Below, one piece after another: positions 43,090 to 51,945 of a stretch of DNA of 52,996 nt. Position 1 is the first letter of the stretch. Every line of letters begins with the position of its first letter. Source of the stretch: an uncultured Saprospiraceae bacterium (GTDB taxonomy: Bacteria; Bacteroidota; Bacteroidia; Chitinophagales; Saprospiraceae); the NCBI GenBank assembly GCA_938028705.1, contig CALIZI010000111.1, positions 1 to 52,996 of the forward strand, in the 5' to 3' direction. The notes beneath the pieces are model-generated. The model did no database searches. It saw only the letters and a program-made list of their open reading frames with translations, and was not told the origin of the DNA. The translations under genes were made by a program, and so were the position numbers.

Positions 43090-44493
43090 TCAAATATGTA
43101 AGGCTCTATCTGCCGTAGCTGCCAAAGCTGCTTCTTTTACTGCTTCGGTGTAGGTCGGGTGTGCGTGGCTCATTCGCGCAATATCTTCGGCAGATGCTCT
43201 GAACTCCATAGCGGTGACGGCTTCTGCGATAATATCTGCTGCACGCGGACCTACGATATGAACACCCAAAACTTCATCGGTATCTTTGTGTGCAAGTATT
43301 TTGACCATGCCCTCAATATCCATGCTTGCACGGGCGCGACCAAGTGCGCGTATGGGAAATTTGCCGGATTTGTAGGGTGTTCCGGCGGTTTTGAGTTGCT
43401 CTTCCGTTTGACCGACAGCGGCAACTTCGGGCCAAGTATAGACCACACCCGGAATGAGGTTGTAATCAATATGCGGTTGTTGTCCGGCAATGGATTCGGC
43501 GACAAAAGTACCTTCTTCTTCGGCTTTGTGTGCCAACATTGCGCCTTTCACTACATCGCCTATGGCATAGATGTCCGGCACGTTGGTTTGGAGGTGTGCG
43601 TCTGTTTCGATGCGTCCTCTGTCGTCGGTTTTGATGCCTACATTTTCTAAGCCGAGATTAGCGGTGTAGGCATGTCGCCCGATAGCGATAAGGCAGTAGT
43701 CGGCTTTGATTTCGAGGGGTTTTTGACTGTCGCGATGTTCGGCAATGAGGGTAGTCGAGCGGCTAGTGGATTTGACCTCAATGACCTTGTGTTTGAAGTG
43801 AAATTTTACACCGATTTTTTTCATTGACCGCGCCAGTTCTTTACCACAATCCGCATCCATTGTTGCTATTGCTTTGTCGGCATATTCCACCACTTCTACC
43901 TCTGTACCAAGTCGCGCATATACCGACCCTAATTCAAGCCCGATAACGCCTGCACCGATAACGGTCATTCGCTTGGGCAACTTATTGATATTCAAGGCTT
44001 CTGTGGATGTAATGATGCGTTTTTTATCGTAATTAAAAGCCGGAGGTGCAATGGGTTTTGAGCCTGTAGCAATGATGGTTTTATCGGTCTCAATGGTCTC
44101 CGTTGTACCGTCTGATTTTGCTATGCTAATGGTGTTTTTATCTTTAAAAGAACCATGACCATGAAAGACATCTATTTTATTTTTTTTCATTAAATAAACA
44201 ATGCCGTCACAGGTCTGTTTGACCACCGCATCTTTGCGCTTAATCATCTGCGCCATATCGACTTTCAAATCCTTGATACCAATGCCATGCTCCGCAAAAT
44301 TTTTGTGTGCATTATGGTAATGTTCGGATGAATCCAACAGTGCCTTTGAGGGAATACATCCTACATTAAGGCAAGTACCACCAAGTGTATTATAGCGTTC
44401 GATAATCGCTGTTTTCATGCCCAATTGAGCGCAGCGTATGGCTGCTACATAGCCCCCGGGGCCGGAGCCGATGACCGTTACATCGTATTTCAT
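43090..44493 (-). CDS. lpdA: Dihydrolipoyl dehydrogenase
   Basis: 467 residues, usual length. FAD motif VIGSGPGGYVAAI at 8-20; redox disulfide in GGTCLNVGCIPSKAL (C41, C46); second Rossmann motif VIGAGVIGLELGSVYARLG; FAD-binding YAIGDV; and the C-terminal active-site HAHPTYTEAVKEA (His-Glu dyad). It is E3 of pyruvate/2-oxoglutarate dehydrogenase or glycine cleavage complexes. It stands alone here, as a shared E3 often does. A TATCTTTG box on the minus strand at 45019-45026 is the nearest promoter-like signal and would leave a leader of about 520 bases. Confidence 0.96.
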   Translation of the reverse strand: MKYDVTVIGSGPGGYVAAIRCAQLGMKTAIIERYNTLGGTCLNVGCIPSKALLDSSEHYHNAHKNFAEHGIGIKDLKVDMAQMIKRKDAVVKQTCDGIVYLMKKNKIDVFHGHGSFKDKNTISIAKSDGTTETIETDKTIIATGSKPIAPPAFNYDKKRIITSTEALNINKLPKRMTVIGAGVIGLELGSVYARLGTEVEVVEYADKAIATMDADCGKELARSMKKIGVKFHFKHKVIEVKSTSRSTTLIAEHRDSQKPLEIKADYCLIAIGRHAYTANLGLENVGIKTDDRGRIETDAHLQTNVPDIYAIGDVVKGAMLAHKAEEEGTFVAESIAGQQPHIDYNLIPGVVYTWPEVAAVGQTEEQLKTAGTPYKSGKFPIRALGRARASMDIEGMVKILAHKDTDEVLGVHIVGPRAADIIAEAVTAMEFRASAEDIARMSHAHPTYTEAVKEAALAATADRALHI

Positions 44494-45156
44494 ATTTGTT
44501 AGTTTATTGGTTTATTGGGTTTATAAAGTTGATTGAGTTATATAGCTTTACAATATTAAATTAAAAAAATAACAGTATGTTTATGCTTAAAATCTGAAAT
44601 CTGCCTTGAATTTGACCTAAAACTCGTCTGACATTTTGAAAATGTCAGACGAGTTTTAGGTCAAATTCAGACCGAAGTACCTTATTTATATTTAATAAAA
44701 ATTTAATTTAACATTGTCAAGATAGAGTTTACATGGTTCTACTGAAATAAAGGTGATTTTAAATTATTTTATAATAAAAAATATTTATAAATAATTAATT
44801 TTTAATAATAAATAAATTATAATTAATTTAAAAACGACTATATTTCAATGCGACCTTACACGATAAATACATTTAATTTTATTATATGATATAATGTTTA
44901 TTTAAAAACTGAATTAAATTAATTTTAGAATTGAAATTTTAATAATATTAAAATAATTATAATGCAAAATTTCAGGAATAACTCGTAATTCGTAACTCGC
45001 TACTTGTGCAATCAAGTGCAAAGATACAACAGCGGATGTACTTGATAGGTTGAAAAGGGAAGAAATAATATGAATAGTGCTGTGAAGGTAAGACTGTAAG
45101 GTTGGAGAACTTGCCTTGCATTTTGGAAATGCAAGGCAAGTTTATACTCTTTTAAG
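44494..45156. repeat. Intergenic palindrome cluster upstream of lpdA
   Basis: No gene. Contents: a perfect 61 bp palindrome (44608-44668); arms GGTTCTACTGAAAT (44735-44748) and ATTTCAATGCGACC (44842-44855) around an AT-rich loop; CGTAATTCGTAACTCGC words at 44983-45003; a TATCTTTG box on the minus strand (45019-45026); and the palindrome AACTTGCCTTGCATTTT/complement at 45108-45142, 15 bases from the stop of the next gene. Confidence 0.75.
44608..44668. repeat. Perfect 61 bp palindrome (short form)
   Basis: Two 30-base arms (GAATTTGACCTAAAACTCGT then CTGACATTTT) with a single G between them; exact complement. Compared with the long forms at 327-425, 32442-32539 and 42793-42891, it lacks the internal about 40 bases and has GACC instead of GGGC. 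Confidence 0.95.
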
Positions 45157-46578
45157 TTATTTTGTCAAGCGATATCTTAGCCCGATTTGTAAACCATAGA
45201 GAAGCGGGCGGGTGGCTGAATTGCTGCCGTCTATTTCCCAGTTGGTGATGTATTTTGTGGTCGTGATTTGAGAGAACAACTTGGTGTTCGGATTGAGCTG
45301 ATAATTGTAGTGGATATCGAAGCGCAAGCCAAGTTGATTTTTCTTAAATAAAGGATTATCATTATTAAAAACGGTAACGTCTTGTTGTTCGTTCAGGCGT
45401 TTTCCTTTACCGCTGAGTTGCCATAAATAGGATGCTCCAGTGTAAAAACCCAAAGACGATTTTTGGCTTATCGCTTGGTCGAAACGATAGCCTAAACTTA
45501 GGGTATGAAGTTGGTATTGATTATATTTCACCTCACGTTGATAACGGTTGCCGGATAGGATAGTATCCTTATACTCTGTGTGAAGCACTCTTTGGGTCAG
45601 GCTGCTGACTACTTGTCTGATGGGGAGGTCTTCTTCTAAAGTTTCTATTTCGTGCGTACCTTCGTAATCAAAAAGTTCCTCCAGAGAACTGTATTCGTAA
45701 TCCATTTGGAGCGCGTGTTTGGGGCTGAAGGACAGACTAATTGACGGATTTATGTGGTAGCCAGGGAATCCGCTGACATACTCATGGTTGATATTGGTGG
45801 CATCAAAGGCTGTCCAGTTTGTGATGCCACTTGCAATACCCAAGGATATATGTTTCTTAAAAATAGTAGGGGTATCTGTATTTTGGGGTGTTTTGAAGGA
45901 ATTGATGGCGAGAGGGGGGCTTTCAATCAGTCCTATGTCTATTGCGGGCAATTTAGTGATTTCGGCAGGTGTTTCTGATGAAACAGCAACTGTATTGACA
46001 TTTAAATGATTAATGGTTTCATCCTTTTTATCTTGACTGAGGGCATCGTGATTACTTGGGGTGTTTAATTCCTTTTGTCTGATATTTTGACTTTCTTTTA
46101 AATTGTTATTGATTGTATTTTGGGGGGATTTTACGGGGATTTTTAGTGTGTTTGTTGTTGATGATGATGATTTGACAATTGTTTTCTTTTTATTAGAAAT
46201 TTGTTGGTGTCTTAGTTCAAGTTGAGGGAGTGTAGTTTTGGTCGAATTGGCTATATCACTTTGTTGAGGTAGCGTCATTTCAGTATGGATATTTTCTGAT
46301 GCTGTATCGGTTTCTTTTTTATTGTCTTGAATTGAACCGATAGGTTGGGTGATTACTTTTTCATGGTCCGAATATTCTAATGCAAACCAACTTCCAATAC
46401 CGCCAATTATCAGAAGGAGCAATAGCAGCCACCACCAAGGTCGATTATTTTTTTTCGACTTGGTTTTTTGCATCTTTTCATAGATGCCCTCTCTCATATC
46501 ATCCCAACCGAAACCTTCGGGTAGTTCTGATTGATGGCCAAACTGACCGTTTTTCATATTTGAGTAAAAGTCATCCAT
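45157..46578 (-). CDS. Inner-membrane anti-sigma-like protein with a C-terminal beta-barrel-like region
   Basis: 473 residues from the ATG at 46578 (MDDFYSNMKNG); a TTG 9 bp upstream is less likely. The N-terminal about 46 residues are soluble (LPEGFGWDDMREGIYEKM), followed by one TM at about 48-68 (PWWWLLLLLLIIGGIGSWF). Next is a long low-complexity Ser/Thr/Asn/Lys linker, then from about residue 245 a strand-rich domain with aromatic-ended strands (HALQMDYEYSSLEELF, LHTLSLGYRFD, ending YGLQIGLRYRLTK), as in outer-membrane barrels. The gene overlaps the sigma gene by 8 bases (ATGGATGA). A single protein linking cytoplasmic sigma control to an outer-membrane-like domain is a known Bacteroidota layout, but its signal is unknown. 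Confidence 0.75.
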   Translation of the reverse strand: MDDFYSNMKNGQFGHQSELPEGFGWDDMREGIYEKMQKTKSKKNNRPWWWLLLLLLIIGGIGSWFALEYSDHEKVITQPIGSIQDNKKETDTASENIHTEMTLPQQSDIANSTKTTLPQLELRHQQISNKKKTIVKSSSSTTNTLKIPVKSPQNTINNNLKESQNIRQKELNTPSNHDALSQDKKDETINHLNVNTVAVSSETPAEITKLPAIDIGLIESPPLAINSFKTPQNTDTPTIFKKHISLGIASGITNWTAFDATNINHEYVSGFPGYHINPSISLSFSPKHALQMDYEYSSLEELFDYEGTHEIETLEEDLPIRQVVSSLTQRVLHTEYKDTILSGNRYQREVKYNQYQLHTLSLGYRFDQAISQKSSLGFYTGASYLWQLSGKGKRLNEQQDVTVFNNDNPLFKKNQLGLRFDIHYNYQLNPNTKLFSQITTTKYITNWEIDGSNSATRPLLYGLQIGLRYRLTK

Positions 46579-47116
46579 ATAAGTCAATTTGAGTGTTGTT
46601 TATAAAATAATTTTTAGTCCATTTTCTGGCGCGAGTCAATTGAGAACGTGAAGTTGCTTCTGTAATATTCAGTTGTTCGCCGATTTCTTTGTGCGAATAG
46701 CCGTCTATGATGGACAGCATAAAAACTACTTTATACCCTGAAGGCATATCATTCAACAATAGATCAATATCCGTGCGTTTTAAATCCGTTGGTAAAGGTG
46801 CATCATCCGCTATATCGAATGATGTATCAATCGTTTGAGCTTCATGTAAAGGTCTTTTTTTCCTGAGTTGTTGCAGACACTCGTTAATCGCAATTCTTTT
46901 TATCCAAGCTTTAAAATTCCCTCTTTGAGGGTCAAATTTTTTTATATTGATAAATATTTTAGCAAAAATTTCCTGCATCATATCTTTACGGAAATCAATA
47001 TCCGCGATATACCTTTTGACATGACTATACACGTAAGGCGCACAATCTTTATACAACTGTGCATGCCCACGTTCTAATCCCTTTTTACACCATTCTATAT
47101 TCTGCGGATCAGTCAA
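46571..47116 (-). CDS. ECF-type RNA polymerase sigma factor (second module)
   Basis: 181 residues with a TTG start at 47116; no in-frame ATG is available upstream. Region 2: LYKDCAPYVYSHVKRY, DFRKDMMQEIFAKIFINIKKF and FKAWIKRIAINECLQQLRKK. Region 4: DMPSGYKVVFMLSIIDGYSHKEIGEQLNITEATSRSQLTRARK, containing the helix-turn-helix. It would direct transcription of its own module and perhaps envelope genes. Overlaps the anti-sigma-like gene by 8 bases and follows the repeat lipoprotein gene by about 110 bp. Confidence 0.9.
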   Translation of the reverse strand: MTDPQNIEWCKKGLERGHAQLYKDCAPYVYSHVKRYIADIDFRKDMMQEIFAKIFINIKKFDPQRGNFKAWIKRIAINECLQQLRKKRPLHEAQTIDTSFDIADDAPLPTDLKRTDIDLLLNDMPSGYKVVFMLSIIDGYSHKEIGEQLNITEATSRSQLTRARKWTKNYFINNTQIDLYG

Positions 47117-47173
47117 GTTATTTCTTTTACGAAGTATTACAGAAAGATTGAAAATAATATTTACGAAAAATAT

Positions 47174-47211
47174 GTAAAGACTGTTTCACTTTTGAGCAAA
47201 ACAGCCTTTAC
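47174..47211 (-). terminator. Hairpin between the repeat lipoprotein gene and the sigma gene
   Basis: GTAAAGACTGTTT and AAACAGCCTTTAC form a 13-pair stem (one G-U on the RNA). Followed on the minus strand by ATATTTTTCG. It could end the lipoprotein transcript or lie in a shared transcript. Confidence 0.45.
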
Positions 47212-47225
47212 TAACTGCTAATGAA

Positions 47226-48416
47226 TCATTCGCAGTTATAGAAAAATTCGTAATAATCTTCAGACACATTAAATGTTATCTGTACCCCTGTTGCTGTTTC
47301 AGTAACTGTTACAGGGAAGACAATTTCGGTAAAAAAGATGGAATCATCATCATCAAGAAACACCGAAGCTGCGTCAACGTCCTCTATACTACCCGTTTCG
47401 CCCGTTTCAGTATTTATATATTCCAACGGATAGTTAATGGAATAACATTCGTAATAATAGCTAAATATGTCAGAGTTTATGATAAAGGCGAACACAGATA
47501 CTTCATAGTCATTCCAACCTTCACAATCTAACCAAGCCGCATCAAGTTCTTCATTATTATTGACCACAAGTTCTTCTCCATTGCCATTGACCAAAGTTAA
47601 GGGGAATACATAATCTATTGTGACTCCGCTGAGAACGAGATTGCAAAGGTCGTCATGGTTGTTGATGACATAGATATTTCCGTCTTGATCGACCATTTCA
47701 AAAGGATAAGAAAAATCCCAACAGTCATCAAAAGGACCTTCCCAATCAATAATATCATCACAGGCAATCAATAATTCAAATAATTCCTCATCATCATTAG
47801 CTGTCAGTGTATTACCATCCTCATCAACAAGGCTGATTGGAAATTGGAAAGACAGGTCATAATTAGTAGCTACTAAGTCCACCAATTCATCTTCATCATT
47901 TGCAGTCAATATATTACCTTCGCCATCTACCAAATTAAAAGGATAAACCATCTGATAGCAAGAGTTCAATTCTGTAATGAGGAAAGCCGGAAATAAATCT
48001 TCACCCCAACCTGTGTCAGGAATACAAGCGGCAAAGGCATCGCCGAGTGCTTCTGCATCTTCGATAGATGCTGTCGTACCGTCATCAGTGTAAGTAATAT
48101 TTATCGGATAAACATAATCAATAATTTCTTCTGTAATTTCTAAAGTATCAAAGTCGTCAATACTGTTGATAGTATAGGTCGTTCCGTCTTCTGATACAAG
48201 GCTAAAAGGAAAGTCTATCGAAAAACAGCCCAAGTCCAATCCGTCAGTTGTTGTTCCATCAACTTTCATTTGACTTACGAGTGGGTTAACTGCTGTCGTT
48301 TCTATTGGTGGTTGTTCAATGAAGTCCTCCACTTCAGAAATTTCCTCCTTCTTGCAGGAAGAAAAAGCCAGAAGCATAGCTATAAAACCGAAGAAAAATA
48401 TTTTTGAATAAGTCAT
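47226..48416 (-). CDS. Lipoprotein with eight alternating FPxxLVDEDGN-type repeats
   Basis: 396 residues from the ATG at 48416 (MTYSKIFFFG); an upstream start would extend outside the signal peptide. Lipobox FSSC (C21), then KKEE. The mature part consists of about eight units of roughly 40-55 residues with the pattern [F/Y]-P-[F/I]-x-L-V-x-[E/D]-[D/G]-G-[N/T] followed by an acidic helix (TANDDEELFEL). Units with an initial cysteine (CFSIDFPFSL, CYQMVYPFNL, CWDFSYPFEM, CYSINYPLEY) alternate with units without one. Very acidic, likely surface or periplasmic. Similar repeats occur in other Bacteroidota lipoproteins; function unknown. It may be a target of the adjacent sigma factor. Confidence 0.8.
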   Translation of the reverse strand: MTYSKIFFFGFIAMLLAFSSCKKEEISEVEDFIEQPPIETTAVNPLVSQMKVDGTTTDGLDLGCFSIDFPFSLVSEDGTTYTINSIDDFDTLEITEEIIDYVYPINITYTDDGTTASIEDAEALGDAFAACIPDTGWGEDLFPAFLITELNSCYQMVYPFNLVDGEGNILTANDEDELVDLVATNYDLSFQFPISLVDEDGNTLTANDDEELFELLIACDDIIDWEGPFDDCWDFSYPFEMVDQDGNIYVINNHDDLCNLVLSGVTIDYVFPLTLVNGNGEELVVNNNEELDAAWLDCEGWNDYEVSVFAFIINSDIFSYYYECYSINYPLEYINTETGETGSIEDVDAASVFLDDDDSIFFTEIVFPVTVTETATGVQITFNVSEDYYEFFYNCE

Positions 48417-49206
48417 TTTTTTTCTATTTTTGTTGAATAAACATTTACAGGTTGTACTGAAATTGGTGTATTTCTTTTGTAAGATAAAATAATAAAAGAA
48501 CAACTATATTTCGGTACAACCATTTTTAATATGAGCCGCTCACCATACTATATGCAAACTTGCTTTGTTTTGCTGCACTTCAAAAAAAATAATTTCAAAA
48601 AAAATAAAAAGTAAAAGTTTTTTTATTTCCCAATGTCCAAAGTTCAGGTTATAAGTTAATTATGAATTAAGATAATTTATTTCATGTTTTAGTATATTTT
48701 AAAAAACAACTTATGTTATAAATTATATTTTAAGTGATAAAATTTAACGTCATTTCAATCAGATTTGTAGCAAAAATAAGTAAAATTTAGCAAACCCATA
48801 ATAGGCATACGTCACTACAAATCAACTCCAAAAATGGCTACCAGTCAATAGTTGGACAGTCCATAGTCCATAGTTGTCATAATAACTTGAATTTCAATGG
48901 GCTTGTAACTTGTTGATTGTCAAAGTGTCCAACGTTAGACGGGCTATCAGTTCATGGTTGGACAGTTCATAGTTCATAGTTTATCATAATAACCTAAATT
49001 TCAATAGCTTTGTAACTCACTGATTATCAAACTGTCCAACGTTAGACGGGTAGCCGTTAGACGGGTAGCCGAAATCTGTAAGTTGGGTTAATGATAAGGA
49101 ATGAATTAAAATTAAAATACAAAAGCCGAGTTCGTTATTCGTAAATAACATTCCTTGTTCGATATTCGACATTCAAAAAAAGTTGAAAAACTATTTTTAA
49201 GCTGTC
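48417..49206. repeat. Intergenic repeats: GGTTGTACTGAAAT arms, GTCCATAG hairpins, TTCGATATTC words
   Basis: No gene. Arms GGTTGTACTGAAAT (48450-48463) and ATTTCGGTACAACC (48508-48521) flank an A/T-rich loop. 48540-48830 is AT-rich without structure I can name. Two successive GTCCATAG word hairpins lie in 48836-49071, starting GGCTACCAGTCAATAG and ending GACGGGTAGCC, with copy 1 at 32118. ATTCCTTGTTCGATATTCGAC words lie at 49138-49172. Confidence 0.75.
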
Positions 49207-51945
49207 CTAAAACTCAAAGGGATCGACCCGATTTCGATTATAAGGTATTTTGAGAAAATCAAGCGAGCCGGGCTTGGCACGCAGGTAAAATGAAAAGACA
49301 CGCCTGTCGGGACGGAAGCTGAATCCGCTTTCCCAACAATGCAAGTCGCGGGAGAGGGAAATATCGGGATAGGTGAGACTTTGCCTGACAAAATCGTAAC
49401 CGATACGCCCGATTTGCAGCCTGAGTTTTTTGGTCACATTGAAGGTCGTACCACTCAAATTGATGGTGTTGGTCGTAATCACCAATGTATCTTTACCATT
49501 CTGAAATTCCCGCCTAATATCAAAACTATAATTAAAACTCAAAGAACTGACAAACTGCTGAGACGGCGGCTTGGCTTCGCCTTTTTCGTTTTTATTTTTA
49601 CCAAATGCCTTGCTGATGTCTTGTGGATTAAGGCGTGTAGTCAGCGTAAAACCACCGTCAGTAAAACGAGCGGGTCGGCGATTTTCCGTCCATTGGTAGC
49701 GGTTGACTCTCCTGCCCCTGGCATCAATGGTATAAGGGTCAAAATTAGCATCAAATCTCAGATCGACCACTTTAAATATTTTGGTATTGCCACCCATACG
49801 AATGGCTCTCATATTAAGGGAATCCGCCTGAAAGTCATAAGAGCTATTGAACCTCAACTGATTCAATATCATGATTTTTTTGTAGCGTGAAGTGCTATCT
49901 TTTTTATTTAAAAATTTGGCTTCCAGTTGGTTATCAATACCGTAAGTCAATGTAGCACCGCCACGACTACGGGGTGCGCCCGTAATAAAACGGGTATATT
50001 CCCTCATATTATCCTCAATATCATCACGATTATCTGTTCGAATATTATCATAATATCCCCAAAAATCACTGAAGTAATTGGGTGAAAAAGTGACTCCTAT
50101 ATTCGGTTTCATCACATGTCTGATGGCTTGCCCTTTTTTGCCTAAGGGCAAAGTTCCGTAAAGTACCGTATTAGCACTTACACCGCCCGACACCTGACGC
50201 AAGGCATCAAAACCCCATACAGTCGTAGTGTCTATACTTCCAAAAATGGTATCGGAAGAAATATTATCTATCAGTGGATTTCCAAGCGCATCAAGCAGTG
50301 TATCTCCATTTATATCAATGGAATATACAATATCGGTATTTATTATATTGGTGGGGTCAAAATTTAAATTTTGTGTTTTGAAAAACCACCTTTCATCATA
50401 GCTGACGGAAGGGTTGATATTGATGTATTTGAATAACTTGAAATTGAACCCGATAGTAGGGTCATGGGTAATACTAAAATCTATATCGTCATAATATTTA
50501 TCTTTATTACTGAAAATTAAGGTGTCCAATGTTTGAGCCTGTCCTGTTGCTCTACCGGTATAACCAAAAGTAATTTTTTCATACCAGCGTTCTTTGCCTA
50601 TCTTATTTTTTCGTTCAAATGGACGAATAGTATTGAGGTTGAAATTAAACTCCGGGAAAGTAACCGTCATCAATCGGGTTGCTGTATTTTGCGTATGACC
50701 AAAACCCGCAGAGATAGAATATGGCTTGCCGGGAAAACGCTTACGAACTGATATATTGGAACTCAATGTGCCTGCAAGTACACTATTACCGTCATCATAA
50801 TTATTAGAATAAAAAGAGCCTGTTCCCAAATTGACACTTGCTGAAAAAGTACGTGTAGGATGCGCCGAAGCATCCTGATTATGCGACCAACTGATGTTAA
50901 AATCGCGTATCGGTTTGGGTTCTATTTCTTTAATATCCAATCGTTGACTGGAATAACTAAGCGTCAGACTGCCATTATATTTATACCTTTTTCGGTAAGT
51001 GGAATTAAGATTGACCAACCATGAACCCCGCGAATACAAATCCCCCGTAGCCCGAATATCCCAATAATCATTAATGACGTGGTAGTACCCAAAACCCAGT
51101 AATCCAACACCTTTTGCGGGTGAAATATCATAATTGCGCGGGAAAATCACACCGGAACGCTGCCCTGTTTTGAGCGGAAAAAAACCAAAAGGCAACCACA
51201 AGGGAGTAGGCACACGCTCAATTTCAAGATTGGATGAACCAACGACGATAATCTTGTCGGGAATAATTTTTGCCTTCCGGCTGCGTACTCCGAAGTGCGG
51301 TTCGGGGTGGTTGCAAGTCGTATAAAGCGTACCTTGTGCATAGACCACATCATCCTCTCCCTCAGCCTGTTGGCTTCGCAAATCAAACTTCACATTATCC
51401 GACAAGAGATAGCCATCTCCTTCTTCGGTACGCACCTGATAAACCTTTCCCTTATGGGTCCGAAAATTATATTTAATACTATCCGAATCAAATTTTTGGT
51501 CGCCATCCACAAACTCCGCAGTGCCGTCGCGTCCGCCCGATGCCACGACAATATCATTGGCAATATCAAAAATAATATAATCCGCCTTCAAACTCATCGT
51601 CTCATATTCCACCTGCGCCCCGCCATGCAAATAAATCTTCTGATTCGCCAAATCATAGACCATAGAATCCACTGCACTATAATTCACAGGAGCTTCCAAT
51701 GAATCACTTGAATAACTTATCTTTGCAGCATCTGATTGTGACGTGGGTTGCACAGGCAAACTATCAAGCACAGGCGCAAGCGTATCGGCAAGGGCAGCAA
51801 CATCCGTAGGCAGACTGTCCTGCAATACACTGACTTTATTTTGTTTACCCAATATCAATTTACCCTCTTCTTGTGCTTTCACCATAGAAGAAAAACACAA
51901 GAAAAAAGAGATAATGAGTAAATTTGTATAGTATTTGTGCAACAT
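49207..51945 (-). CDS. lptD: LPS assembly outer-membrane protein LptD, Bacteroidota type
   Basis: 912 residues. Signal peptide (cleavage near 25, SSMVKAQEE). Residues about 90-230 form the periplasmic OstA/LptA-like beta-jellyroll (MVYDLANQKIYLHGGAQVEY, ADYIIFDIANDIVVASGG). Then come TPLWLPFGFFPLKTGQRSGVIFP and RGSWLVNLNSTYRKRYKYNG, typical of the start of the LptD barrel, and many amphipathic strands to the C-terminus. It inserts LPS into the outer leaflet with LptE, completing the pathway begun by LpxA/LpxC. Larger than the E. coli protein (784 residues), as usual in the phylum. Symbol given on domain grounds. Confidence 0.85.
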   Translation of the reverse strand: MLHKYYTNLLIISFFLCFSSMVKAQEEGKLILGKQNKVSVLQDSLPTDVAALADTLAPVLDSLPVQPTSQSDAAKISYSSDSLEAPVNYSAVDSMVYDLANQKIYLHGGAQVEYETMSLKADYIIFDIANDIVVASGGRDGTAEFVDGDQKFDSDSIKYNFRTHKGKVYQVRTEEGDGYLLSDNVKFDLRSQQAEGEDDVVYAQGTLYTTCNHPEPHFGVRSRKAKIIPDKIIVVGSSNLEIERVPTPLWLPFGFFPLKTGQRSGVIFPRNYDISPAKGVGLLGFGYYHVINDYWDIRATGDLYSRGSWLVNLNSTYRKRYKYNGSLTLSYSSQRLDIKEIEPKPIRDFNISWSHNQDASAHPTRTFSASVNLGTGSFYSNNYDDGNSVLAGTLSSNISVRKRFPGKPYSISAGFGHTQNTATRLMTVTFPEFNFNLNTIRPFERKNKIGKERWYEKITFGYTGRATGQAQTLDTLIFSNKDKYYDDIDFSITHDPTIGFNFKLFKYININPSVSYDERWFFKTQNLNFDPTNIINTDIVYSIDINGDTLLDALGNPLIDNISSDTIFGSIDTTTVWGFDALRQVSGGVSANTVLYGTLPLGKKGQAIRHVMKPNIGVTFSPNYFSDFWGYYDNIRTDNRDDIEDNMREYTRFITGAPRSRGGATLTYGIDNQLEAKFLNKKDSTSRYKKIMILNQLRFNSSYDFQADSLNMRAIRMGGNTKIFKVVDLRFDANFDPYTIDARGRRVNRYQWTENRRPARFTDGGFTLTTRLNPQDISKAFGKNKNEKGEAKPPSQQFVSSLSFNYSFDIRREFQNGKDTLVITTNTINLSGTTFNVTKKLRLQIGRIGYDFVRQSLTYPDISLSRDLHCWESGFSFRPDRRVFSFYLRAKPGSLDFLKIPYNRNRVDPFEF

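Noticed and set aside
45108-45142. Intrinsic terminator of the barrel-like gene
   Set aside because: Strong hairpin 15 bases after the stop codon, but without a T run; listed as a dispersed palindrome.
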